Source of the DNA: Watersipora subatra
Lineage: Eukaryota; Bryozoa; Gymnolaemata; Cheilostomatida; Watersiporidae
Direction: 5' to 3'
NCBI RefSeq assembly: GCF_963576615.1
Contig: NC_088716.1
Span: 3,596,001 to 3,660,000, forward strand
DNA length: 64,000 nt
This document shows positions 12,516-23,516 of this stretch, one piece after another; the first letter of the stretch is position 1, and the number at the start of each line of letters is the position of its first letter. The position numbers and the translations under genes are program-made. The notes under the pieces were generated by a model. The model worked only from the letters and a program-made list of their open reading frames with translations. It did no database searches and was not told the DNA's origin.

Positions 12516-15500
12516 ATAAAAGATCCAAAGCAGGGGCCGATTCCCCAAAACTATCGACCAATAACGTGCTTGCCCACCACTTGGAAACTGCTCTCAGGAA
12601 TAGTTGCAGACAAACTGGAAGAGCACATGAGTCACTATATGACCAGTGCTCAGAAAGGAATTGGGCGCAACACCCGAGGAGCTAAACATCAGTTACTGGT
12701 GGATCGGACGGTCTGTCAAGACAGCAGGAGAAGGCAAACCAATCTTGCCATGGCTTGGATTGACTACAGAAAGGCCTATGACTCAATTCCCCATAGTTGG
12801 ATACTTGAGTGCCTCAGTATGTACAATGTTCACCCTGCTCTTGTGGCATTCATCAAGATGTCAATGACCAAATGGAAGACGGAACTGGAGGCTAATAGCA
12901 AAAAGCTGGCGAGTGTACAAATTAAGCGAGGCATCTATCAAGGTGACTCCTTATCACCGCTGCTCTTCTGCATATGCCTAAACCCTCTAAGCAATATGCT
13001 GGAGGAGACTCAATATGGGTACCAGTTTAAGAGTGGCACCAAGATAAACCACCTCTTCTACATGGATGACATCAAGCTGTACGCTAACAAAGAAAGGGAC
13101 ATTGATTCGCTAATACACCTCACTCAGGTATACAGCAAGGACATCGGAATGACCTTCGGTATTGAGAAATGTGGAAGGCTAATTCTTAAGAAAGGCCATT
13201 CTATGCTCACAGATGGCCTAAGAATGCCAAATGGTATCATCAAAGATATAGAAGAAGGGTACAAGTACTTGGGGATTATGCAAAGCAACATCAACCACGA
13301 AGCCGAGGTACGTCACAAAGCCATTACCGAATACAAGAAACGCCTTCGGCAGGTCTTACGGAGCCAGCTCAATGCCAAGAACCAAATCATGGCAATAAAT
13401 ACCTACGCACTGCCAGTAATAAGATATCCAGCAGGCATAATAAAGTGGACTGAGGAAGCCATCAAGGAAACAGATATAGCAACTCGTAAACTGCTGACCA
13501 TGCATGGAGCACTCCACCCAAAATCTGATACTATTAGATTGTATCTTGATAGGAAAGATGGCGGTAGGGGACTCAAAAATGTACAGCAGACAGTGAAAGA
13601 GGAGGAGCGAAGCATCAAAGCATATGCAGCCTCCATGGCCATCCCAAATAATTTGCTAGCTGAATTTCAATCGGCTGCTCTCACAACGGACCTACGCCCT
13701 GATGATAAGGAAATTGACTGGCATACGAAACCTCTTCATGGTGCTTACCACCAACAAATATCTAAGGTTGGCGATCTTCACCAGACATATATGTGGCTGA
13801 ACAAAGGAAACCTAACGGCCAATACAGAGTCGCTAATCATGGCAGCCCAGGAGCAAGTGCTCCCAACAAGGCAACTCCAAACGAAAATCTATCACACTAG
13901 AGACGATCCTAGATGCAGACTGTGCAAAGATGCACCTGAGACCATCCAACACATCATTAGTGGATGCAGACAGCTAGCAGGGAACGCATACACTGAGCGG
14001 CATAATCATGTCGCAGGTATTGTGTATAGAAGTCTATGTGATGAGTATGGCCTTAATAAACCACAACACTGGTGGGAAGCTCCTGGTAAGGTCAATGAAA
14101 ATGACCGCGCTAAGATCCTCTGGGACTTCTACATCCAAACTGACAAGCATGTCCTAGCAAACCAACCAGATATTGTGGTGGTAGACAAGGAGAACAAGAG
14201 GGCTACTATAATAGATATAGCAGTACCCAATGACTACAATATAGCCAGCGAAGAAAAAGAAAAGGTAGAAAAATATCTCCCTCTTGGAGAAGAAATTGAA
14301 AAATGCTGGAATGTAAGAACAACCGTAATCCCAGTAGTGATTGGGGCACTGGGCGCAATAACACCGGCGCATAAAATGTGGCTTGCCCAAATACCAACAA
14401 CAATCAACTCAGGTGAGTTGCAGAAAAGTGCGCTATTGGGAACAGCTAAGATCTTGAGACGAGTGCTCAAACTCCCAGGTCTCTGGTAGGAGACCCGAGT
14501 TAGAGCAGAATTTACCACCCATACGGGGTATCCGGGGTGAGGAAACAATTTTTTTTATATATATATGTATATATATATATATGTGCATGTATATATATTT
14601 CTTTTTTCTACGCTGATTATGTTGCATTCATTGGGTACTGTTATATCTTTAGTAGCCCTCTTGCTATTATAATAGATGTAGCAGTATCCAATAACTAGAA
14701 CATGGCCAGCAAAAAAAGAAAAAAATATATACATGTATAGTAAAGATTATCACATCAGTGCGTTGCTCCAGATAACAGATACTCTAGCTTCAAAAACATT
14801 CCACAAACAAATTAGCAAAGAAACACATTGATGTAAATATTCCTAAACAGTAGTTTCAGCACTCTGCCCTTTTTTACTTTTATACCTGTCTAGATGGAAT
14901 GCAGCTATTTCTGCTGTGTGTCTCTCATAGTCGCTAAAGTAGTAATGATTCTCTAATGTTTCTGTCTCTCTCGTGAACCTGCAACAAAGGATTTGTCTTA
15001 CCACTGCGATATAGCTCAGAAAACAGACTTTTCAACAGAAACCCACATTTAGATTTGGCTTCAGTGAATTATTCCATGGTAAAACAACCATTATCATACT
15101 TGAAAGGAGTTGTCTTCTAATGGTTGAACAAGTTAAGAAAATTTAGAGAATTTTCTTAATTTAAAACAATTTTTTAGCCTTTAAGTGCCTTGAAAACTTT
15201 GTAGGCGTGTCTTCTTATTTAGGCCTTTCGTGCGGCTTAGTAGAACACTTCTAAAATAAAAATTGTTTTCCCTGTTTAAACAGATTTCAATTTACTTACT
15301 AAAAATATGTTATTTGTTATGTAAAAATTTATTTGTTATGTAAGCTTTTAAAAATTGGAGTTACTTTCCCTTCAGTTTCACAAAACACATGAAACTATAT
15401 TTTATAGTCAGCTTGTCAGAATGCTTATGTCAGTAAGCAGCGGTTAACTCACCTCATGGGTTTCCAGAGACTTTGTGAGTCATCAGAGAAGGTCAAGTCA

Positions 15501-18500
15501 AGTTTGAGCTGTGTACCACCTGAGAGCTGATCTGAAAAATAAGACGCTGCCTATTAGTATAAGCAACAGCAAGTAATTTGACAAGGCTTCATCAGTTTTC
15601 TCTTAGACTAATTAGTAACCTTTAACTCTTGGAACTATCCTCACATTGTGACAACTAATGCCCTGGCAGTCTAGTGCGACGTAAGAGATCGTTAGGTGTA
15701 ATACCTATACATACAATTATTCTAGAATGCTAATGAGTGGTTGATTAGCACAAATGGTAGTGTACAGGGTAAGTAGTGAGTTTGAATCTTGTATGGGGCA
15801 ATCTTTTTTCCCAACCTCTAGACATGGCTTTGGACAGACAGACAGACGAAGGGACATAACTCTTATTATAGTAAAGATTCTTGGATCTAAGTGTACTTAT
15901 TAAATATTGTTCCATGTAAAAAACTTGAAATTTATCAAAGTTATATATCACTAGTCAGTGGTAACTACTAAAACAGCTAACTACTAACTACTAACGCAGC
16001 TGAGTGTAGAGAGGCCAGTGCGAGTAGTATTTTGCTTGCCTGCTCTTGCAAGTTGCTTACGGAAAATCTTATCTGTGAATATCAATAGATATTAGAATAT
16101 CAATATCTTATCAATAGTTATTAATGGTAGCCAATTGGTGTCAAATCATTCATAAAATTTTCAAAGCAACAACCAGCCATAGCGGCAACCAGCCATTGCG
16201 GCAAACTGCCGAAGGTGTTGCATTCCAGCGTATAAGTAAAAATGGCTCAATTTTGAAGACATTATCTCCATCTTTAGGGATGCCTTCGCATTTCTTACTG
16301 AGAGTGTTATCAACCTTCTTATTGTGTCAGTAAAACGTTTAGAATCTAACAAAAATATGTTTAAACTTCGATGCAAACACTTGATTTTCTTGGAAGTCAT
16401 TGCTGGTATCAGAAAGTTTTAGAGCATGAGTTTTATTTTGCTGTAAACCGGCTGTTCGCAGACATGCAATATTTTTATCTCAACTTTTTATCACAAAACT
16501 ATTCATAATAGTTTCCGACAATTACGGAAGTGAACTACTGAGCCCGGAAGTAGGAAGTCAGTACTAAAGCGTTTGGTTCCTTCCGTTATGTTCCTTGAAG
16601 GTAAGTAACTGCATACTGTGTAATGTGAAAATAAGACTCGTTAAGAGGGCAGACTAAACCCACTAAGACAACTACATGTATAATAAAAGAGAGATATTTA
16701 GGAACACTGCACTTACCAAGTAAATGATTTTTATGAAAAAAGTTTGATTAGTTGAAATCAACTAAACTGTCTGCAGGCAGCGAGCATTGGCTACAGTAGT
16801 AGAGTGTTAACAATGATGCCTACATGAATGCACTATGGGTAGAGATGCCATATTCTGCAGTAGCTGGTCTATGATTGGATCATCATGGCGATAGAGTTCG
16901 TACTGAGACATGTTCAAGTACCACAACTCCCAATCTCGTAGCTTCCTTCCAGGCCGCCTAGAATAGTGATGAAGTAGATGTAGTTGGTGGTTCCACAATA
17001 GTAAATGCAGCAGATAGGAATCAGGTAGGAGCAGTTGAAATTAGAGTATCGAAGAAGAGAAAAAGGTGAGGTCGGAATATAGGATGAATGTTGGAATAGA
17101 AAATAAATTTACATGTTATGTACTTATAAGTTTAGTAGACAATTTACTAACCTTTGCCTACCATTCCCTAAATAGGCAATATACTATATTCTGTCATCAT
17201 AGCATCTTATCCCTGCTCACAAGTTTGTCATTATATAACAGTGTTCTATTATAATACATATTCTCTTTATTTCCCTCCTCTCTCTCCCCCTCCCTTCCTC
17301 TCCTCTGTCTCTCCCCTCCCTCCCCTTCTCTTGTCCTCTCTCCCCATCTCTCCCCTCTCTAAACCTCTCTCCCTCCTTCTCTCTCTCCCCTTCTTTTCCA
17401 CTTCTCTCCCCTATCTCTCTCTCCCTCCCTCTTTTCCCCATCTCCCCTCTCCCTTTTTCTCTCCCCCTTCCCTTTCTCTCCCTTTCCCTCTCTCTTTCCC
17501 TCTATCTCCTCTCTCCCTTTCTCTCTCTCTTCCCTCCCCCTTTCTCCCCTCTCTCACTCTCTCTCTCTCCCTCACTTTCAAGTTCAGATTCAATAGAGGA
17601 CTCTCAGGCTGTGAATAAAGCAGAAGAAGGCACTTGAGGTAGAAGTCAACAAAAATGAGAAAAGGTGGATTGCCCTGAGACTACCTCTTCTGTTTTAAAT
17701 GATCAACCAAATGCATTAAGTTTTAAATAATCTCTTATATGATAAGACTCAAAGCAGAACTTTTAATATGTGTTTCACTTTCACATTTAGTCAAAAGGAT
17801 AGCTCTTACCTGACTGTCTTCTTATCAAATATGTCCATTTTTCTTCCAGTCTGTCGTATTTCGTGTCGGTAGGCATTTATATGACTGATGACTTCATAGG
17901 GACTCATTTGGTTGATATTTGGAGAGAACAACTCCCCATCCCGTCTTTTGCTGAGGAAGACTTTATTGACATAGTTTTTAGATAAATCTACGAGTAGTTT
18001 TGGTGCTTGCTGAAAGATATGCTTCTTCCGAATAGACTCCGCTACATTATTTACCTGCGTGAGTGGTAGTATCTTTTTTACGGAAGATTTATGCTATTTA
18101 AATATTTACCTGCAGTTGTCGTCAATATTAGAGTGATAAAGAAGTTAGGCTATTTTTACCTGCATTAGGTATCAATACCAAAGTGAAAAGGAAATGATGT
18201 TAATCTCATGACAAAGTGAACAAAACATTGTCAATAGTATCTCTATTTCATGCTTCATTTTATATCAGTCCAAATATGAAAGGAGAACAAGGGAAATTGA
18301 TTTGATCATGCACACACTAATATCACTTTCTATAACTCTACCAACAGGTTTGTCAATGTGTGTAGTCCTCCTAGCACATATGCTTGTAACTATTTGACCA
18401 CTACTATGCGTTGGCTAGCAACCCAATAGAGAGAAAGAGGGAGTGAAAGGGAGAGAGAGGGAGAGAGGGGAGGGACAGGGAGGGAGAGGGGGAGAGAGAG

Positions 18501-18763
18501 GGAGGGAGAGGTGGAGAGAGAGGGGGAGTGAGGAAGAGAGAGAGAGAGAGAGAGGAAGAGAGAGAGAGTGAGAGAGGAAAAGAGAGAGAGAGAGGGAAAG
18601 AGAGGGAGGGAGAGAGAGGAAGAGAGAGGAAAAGTGAGGGAGAGAGAGGGGGAGGGAGAGAGGGGGAGAGAGGAAGAGAGAGAGAAAGGGAGAGAGAAGG
18701 AAAGAGAGGGAGAGAGAGAGGGAGGGAGAGGGAGAGAGTGAGGGAGAGAGAGAAGGAGAGTGA

Positions 18764-18854
<91 letters not shown>

Positions 18855-19056
18855 GGAGGGAGAGGGAGAGAGTGAGGGAGAGAGAGGGAGAGAGAGAGGA
18901 AGAGAGAAAGAGAGAGAGAAGGAGAGAGAGGGAAAGAGAGAGAGAGAGAGAGAGAGGGAGGGAGAGGGAGAGAGTGAGGGAGAGAGAGGAGAGAAAGGGA
19001 GAGTGAGGGAGAGGGAGGGAGAGGGAGAGAGTGAGGGAGAGAGAGAAGGAGAGTGA

Positions 19057-19125
<69 letters not shown>

Positions 19126-19132
19126 AGAGTGA

Positions 19133-19173
<41 letters not shown>

Positions 19174-21650
19174 GGAGGGAGAGAGTGAGGGAGAGAGAGG
19201 GAGAGAGAGAGGAAGAGAGAAAGAGAGAGAGAAGGAGAGAGAGGGAAAGAGAGAGAGAGAGAGAGGGAGGGAGAGGGAGAGAGTGAGGGAGAGAGAGGAG
19301 AGAGAGGGAGAGTGAGGGAGAGGGGGAGAGGGCGAGGGAGAGTAAGAGGAGAGGACTGAAATATTGCTAAAGCAGTTAGCAATGACATTTTCAAACTAGT
19401 TGTAAGACGTTGAATGCAATATTTTCATATCACATAGGTTGAAATGAGTTGACAACTTACAACTATCTTGTAAAAAACTAGTACACAAACAATGAAAGAT
19501 TTTAAAATCTTTAATCAAGGAAAACGAACATTTAGCATTGGAAAAGTAAGAAAGTGTAAAGATTTCGAAGGATCATTGGCACATTTTCTTGGCATATTGC
19601 CATTAGTTGCCTCCCTCTTGGCACATTGCCACTTCAATAGTTTCATACTCAAGTATACACCAACAGCCATATTACATACTCAATCACTTGTCTAGCCATC
19701 AAGTACTTCTGCACAATCGTATCTCTAATTGTTTTACTTCACAGCATAATTACATTTATTTGCAACCACTATGTGTTTTTAGGAGTTGTCAACACTCTAT
19801 TGAACTAAAACTTCCTTCCTTTAACCCTCTAACCAAGTTTCTGCTAACTAATAAATATCAACATTCGTAACTCATAGATTTTGTTGAAATTAATTTTGAT
19901 TGCACATAGGCTTTTTAATATATTGACTACACTTTTCATTTGTAACATTATTTTCAATAAAGATCAACTATATGCTGACAAATAATTAACCTCTATTCCA
20001 CTTTTTTATGATAGTTTTAGAAATTTAGACCATTTCATGTCAGCGTAACAGTATCTTTGAACGTTTGAAAGACAGAAAAACTTTAAATTTAGTTGAAAAT
20101 TTTTAGCAATTCACATTTGGAAATGGCCTAATAAAAAAGGCTGAAATTCCTCGTTTGTATCTAATCTAGGAGTGAAAATGACTGTTTGATGTTTTTGTCT
20201 GCAAAAACTAATGTTTAGGCAGGAGCAAAAATACTCTAAAGTAAGTGAAAAGTGAATCATGGGAGGCAACTCCAAGGTACGGTTCTATAAATTAAAAAGA
20301 AGAACTATTGACATCATTTTAAAAATTTTCAACAAATCTCTTTATCACATATCTACACGTATGTGCAGTATATAATTTCATAGATCTGGCTATACGTGGA
20401 TGCTATTGGCTCACTTATCTACACGTATGTGCAGTATATAATTTCATAGATCTGGCTATACATGGATGCTATTGGCTCACATATCTACACGTATGTGCAG
20501 TATATAATTTCATAGATCTGGCTATACGTGAATGCAATTGGCTCACATATCTACACGTATGTGCAGTATATAATTTCATAGATCTGGCTATACGTGAATG
20601 CAATTGGCTCACATATCTACACGTATGTGCAGTATATAATTTCATAGATCTGGCTATACATGGATGCTATTGGCTCACATATTTACACGTATGTGCAGTA
20701 TATAATTTCATAGATCTGGCTATACATGGATGCTATTGGCTCACATATCTACATGTATGTGCAGTATATAATTTCATAGATCTGGCTATACATGGATGCT
20801 ATTGGCTCACATATCTACACGTATGTGCAGTATATAATTTCATAGATCTGGCTATACATGGATGCTATTGGCTCACATATCTACATGTATGTGCAGTATA
20901 TAATTTCATAGATCTGGCTATACATGGATGCTATTGGCTCACATATCTACATGTATGTGCAGTATATAATTTCATAGATCTGGCTATACATGGATGCTAT
21001 TGGCTCACATATCTACATGTATGTGCAGTATATAATTTCATAGATCTGGCTATACATGGATGCTATTGGCTCACATATCTACACGTATGTGCAGTATATA
21101 ATTTCATAGATCTGGCTATACATGGATGCTATTGGCTCACATATCTACATGTATGTGCAGTATATAATTTCATAGATCTGGCTATACGTGGATGCTATTG
21201 GCTCACATATCTACATGTATGTGCAGTATATAATTTCATAGATCTGGCTATACGTGGATGCTATTGGCTCACATATCTACATGTATGTGCAGTATATAAT
21301 TTCATAGATCTGGCTATACATTGATGCAATTGGCTGAGTAAACAGACGACTCCACAGAAAAACGGGAACTTTTAAAGGCTGCATTCAATCTCAACAAGGT
21401 ACAACAAAGACTGAAGTTTACAGCTAACCTTGCCATGGAAGAGTACACGAGCTACATCTCCAGACAAGAAGTGTTTTGAGACGTCCCTCCTATCAGACCA
21501 CCGTTTGGAACCACCTTCTAAATATTTACCATCCGTTAGTCTAGGCACTTTTTGAGTGGGTAGATTCAAATACAGTCTGAGTGCAGAGAAACTGAGGGTC
21601 ACGAGCACCGCCAGCCTCCATATCGACTTCAATTTGATAATCCTTGGCAT
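6670..21650 (-). CDS. FAM20C: FAM20C-like secretory pathway protein kinase (complete, nine exons)
   Basis: A Golgi/secreted kinase of the family that phosphorylates S-x-E sites on secreted proteins. Exons: 21650-21429, 18054-17810, 16957-16824, 15531-15453, 14978-14886, 11860-11585, 10391-10264, 9299-9209, 6952-6670. All have GT-AG borders and consistent phases; total 1551 nt, 516 aa (human FAM20C is about 584). Residues 10-29 form a type II signal anchor. Kinase landmarks: GGTQLKL 205-211, WKPM 223-226, FSDYERH 241-247, [10 protein letters not shown] 249-258 with Glu250 at the position of catalytic Glu306 (Gln in the pseudokinase FAM20A), Cys300/305/309/316 spaced like the family disulfides, GNMDRHHYE 393-401, and metal-binding LLDNGRG 417-423 (Asp419, equivalent to human Asp478). 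These features indicate an active FAM20C-type enzyme rather than FAM20A. Exons 1-2 are least conserved and rest on splice phase and context. Introns hold a 66 bp satellite, GA and CT tracts, a SINE and an antisense RLE retrotransposon. Confidence 0.93.
6970..7380. repeat. Degenerate tandem repeat, unit about 14-15 bp
   Basis: Diverged copies of ATTAGTGACCTTGA-like words run across this stretch, starting just upstream of the acceptor of the last FAM20C exon. Spacing is irregular and divergence high, so it looks old. It encodes nothing. Confidence 0.75.
9339..9500. repeat. Tandem repeat, 27 bp unit, about six copies
   Basis: Units of the form CACTGACAGGCGTATTAGAA plus a variable 7 nt follow one another with a few substitutions. 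It begins about 40 bp upstream, on the minus strand, of FAM20C exon 8, inside intron 7, and could overlap the branch-point region. Confidence 0.8.
11929..12050. repeat. 20 bp tandem repeat (x5) fused to a 16 bp inverted copy
   Basis: CTCACATGCCAGCACCTGCT is repeated about five times at 11958-12050. An exact 16 nt reverse-complement copy sits at 11929-11944, separated by 13 nt, giving a perfect 16 bp stem. It lies 70-190 nt upstream of the FAM20C exon 6 acceptor on the minus-strand transcript. Confidence 0.9.
12389..12513. repeat. (TA)n microsatellite flanking retrotransposon copy A
   Basis: Alternating TA with a few TGTA/CATG interruptions. It directly abuts the 5' truncation point of the retrotransposon copy. 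A matching TA tract (about 14556-14600) follows its 3' end, so the element appears to have landed inside one TA tract. Confidence 0.9.
12514..14489 (+). CDS. Reverse transcriptase/endonuclease, copy A (partial, open frame)
   Basis: The frame is open from the truncation point to the stop at 14487-14489, with no natural start codon. It encodes RT motifs including [20 protein letters not shown] and the catalytic FYMDD (13056-13070), the CCHC knuckle ([18 protein letters not shown]), and the RLE motif PD followed by a second Asp in IIDIAVPND. It differs from the 59.8 kb copy by scattered substitutions only, so it is young. With no 5' end it cannot be autonomous. Confidence 0.9.
12514..14555 (+). 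mobile_element. RLE non-LTR retrotransposon, copy A (5'-truncated)
   Basis: A copy of the family best represented at 59821-63318. It keeps the second half of the reverse transcriptase region, the zinc knuckle, the endonuclease and the whole 3' end, including the GGTGAGGAAACAATTTTT terminus. The 5' end is lost at the (TA)n junction. It sits in intron 5 of the FAM20C gene, antisense to it. Confidence 0.93.
14628..14740. mobile_element. Inverted relic of the RLE retrotransposon
   Basis: About 14630-14665 matches the family in minus orientation (CATTGGGTACTG and GTAGCCCTCTTG words). The directly following 14665-14735 matches overlapping family sequence in plus orientation (ATAATAGATGTAGCAGTA-like). 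Two pieces of the same endonuclease region are therefore joined head to head, just beyond the TA tract that follows copy A. They are more diverged than copy A. Confidence 0.6.
15735..15885 (+). mobile_element. tRNA-derived SINE
   Basis: It has an A-box-like TTAGCACAAATGGTAGTG and a B-box-like GAGTTTGAATCTTG about 25 nt later, then a body containing GACAGACAGACGAAGGG and ACTCTTATTATAGTAAAG. It lies in FAM20C intron 3, antisense to the gene. Assignment rests on the Pol III boxes; I cannot check family identity. Confidence 0.65.
17259..17578. repeat. Long pyrimidine (CT-rich) tract
   Basis: About 320 bp almost entirely C and T on the plus strand, mixed CTCT, CCCT and TTTC words. It is in FAM20C intron 2, about 230 bp downstream of exon 2 on the minus-strand transcript, where it would be transcribed as GA-rich RNA. 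The Ser/Leu/Pro-rich open frames across it are compositional artefacts. Confidence 0.95.
18429..19352. repeat. Long purine (GA-rich) tract
   Basis: About 920 bp almost entirely G and A, with pure (GA)n cores near 18765-18850 and 19065-19120. Internal segments of about 280 bp recur, for example 18840-19060 against 19160-19320, so it grew by local duplication. It is in FAM20C intron 1, about 375 bp upstream of exon 2 on the transcript, and is complementary in composition to the CT tract on the other side of that exon. Confidence 0.95.
20345..21335. repeat. 66 bp satellite, 15 copies
   Basis: A highly uniform 66 bp unit containing GTATGTGCAGTATATAATTT and CATAGATCTGGCTATAC. Copies differ mainly at a few C/T or A/G sites (CACG/CATG, ATACG/ATACA). 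It lies in intron 1 of the FAM20C gene, close to exon 1. Confidence 0.95.
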
Positions 21651-23516
21651 TCCTCAGTCTGCTTTCCTATATTGACTGATGCCGATAGATGGGAAACCTG
21701 AGGAATCAGCGTACTATGTATTAAATATTAATATATCCCTCTAGTTGATATGAGGTGAAGGGGAGGAGATAGGTTTACTAGCAAGAGAGGTTATTACTTA
21801 TTTCCCAATTGGTGTCTTCTGTTCACTTGAATTGTTTATTGAAATGAGCTTTTTTAATCTAACAACCTTGTCTATGCCTAAAAGCTTTTCTGTAATATCC
21901 AATTACGTGCACTCTTACATCCTAATACACGTATCTAATTATATACATATACTCTCATATATATTAATGTCCAATGATGTGCTCTCTAATATCCTAATGT
22001 CCAATGGTATTCTCTCTTATATCCTAATATCCTATCACAGTATGTGCTCTCTTATATCCTAATATCATATGATGTATTCTCTTATATCCTAATATCCAAT
22101 GAAATGTTCTCTTATATCCTAATATCCGTTAAAATATTCTCTTATATTCTAATATCCGATGAAATATTCTCTCATGGCCTATTATCCAATTATACGCTGT
22201 TTTATATCCTAATATCTTGCTTTTGAAGCAAGAGACACCTCTCCAGACTAATAGACGTAAATAGAAATCTATAGATTTCTGTAATTCTAGATTTGGATAG
22301 GAACATAGAAAATATAGCTCAGTTCTCATTTACAGAAACTTTTGTTAGGTAAAGCATTAGGCCTCTTCAGCGGACTTCATCAGTATGCAACTTAATGAAT
22401 AGTCAAATCACCTTTCCTAGTACCAATGCCCAGAGTACATTAATGCACACATCGTACAAAACAGGAGAAAGATTTACAACGCTGGATCACTTGGCTACAG
22501 CAAGCCAAAAGTTATAGATTCAGAGAAAGCTTTAATATCTCTGTAGCCTACTCACCTTCGGGTTACTGTACATCACGTAGAGAATCCTTCAGGTTTCGAT
22601 TTGTAGGACATACTAGAGGCAACCAAGTCTCTCATGGATCAAGCTAGTGTATGCAAATCCCCAAAGCACTAGCGAGTGCTTTTCATATAGAAATCTCACC
22701 TAGTCAGGGAGAGAGGCGTACACACAACTAACCACATGTATTCATCCATCTCAACACGCTATTGTAATTGGACACTGGCCCATTCAGTCAATGCCGACGC
22801 CTGCATCGAGCAAAAGCGCTATTATAAATTATAAAGTCGAATAAATCGCTTACATCTTGAGTGTCTCTAATGCGCACTTGAGATGCTGCCTGCTGACCTT
22901 GTGGCCAATTAGATAATTGGATGATAATTATTCAAACGTGATCACAGAGCACTTGCTTACCGCGTCATATGTCGCCACGCTGACATAACTAAAACAAACT
23001 GCAACACACGGCTAACTTTCTAAGACAAACTTGATTACAGCTTATCATTTCTTTTAGTATCTATACAATAAGTACTTACGAATAATATAACAACAATAGT
23101 TGTCTCCTCTTGTCTGTACATACCCTCAATGATTCACATGTAAAGCAAACTGAATGTACAATGAAAGACGTTAGACATGTACAGTAGCTTATGTAATGCA
23201 TATGCACAGAGATATGAAGATATGGCATATATTATTGCAATTCAGTGAAAATGCCTTTACACAATACAAAAGTATTCATTTATATGTACATCTGTGTTAT
23301 ACATAAAGTTGTATGAACATATAAAATATTGTATGAAAATATTTATTTTCAACTATTCAAGTGATATTTAATGAATAATACATAGTGCTTATAAGTATTT
23401 AAGCATTGGAGATACACAATACATAGAGCTTGAATGTAGATTTATTTACAATGTATGTATTAAAAAAAATTATTTCCACATCCTGGCAACTCAAGTGGAG
23501 TGGTTATGTAAAAAAA
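21651..23516. other. Upstream region of FAM20C; short tandem repeat, no other gene seen
   Basis: This should contain the FAM20C promoter and 5' UTR; I could not place a TSS. A degenerate tandem repeat of about 20-28 bp (TCTCTTATATCCTAATATCC) occupies about 21945-22215. The rest is unique-looking AT-rich DNA, ending in an A-run that joins the 3' end of retrotransposon copy B. Confidence 0.5.

Noticed and set aside
12367..12561. YIYIYI-type frames in TA tracts (also near 25600, 28800, 59600 and 63300)
   Set aside because: Microsatellite translation only.
14234..14548. 104- and 78-codon frames antisense to the retrotransposon 3' end, repeated in each copy
   Set aside because: They recur only because the element recurs; they are shadows of the endonuclease frame with no family resemblance.
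18390..19394. 334-codon Ser/Leu/Pro-rich frame and Arg/Glu-rich frames on the other strand
   Set aside because: These are translations of a GA/CT tract. Pure purine or pyrimidine DNA cannot form stop codons in some frames.
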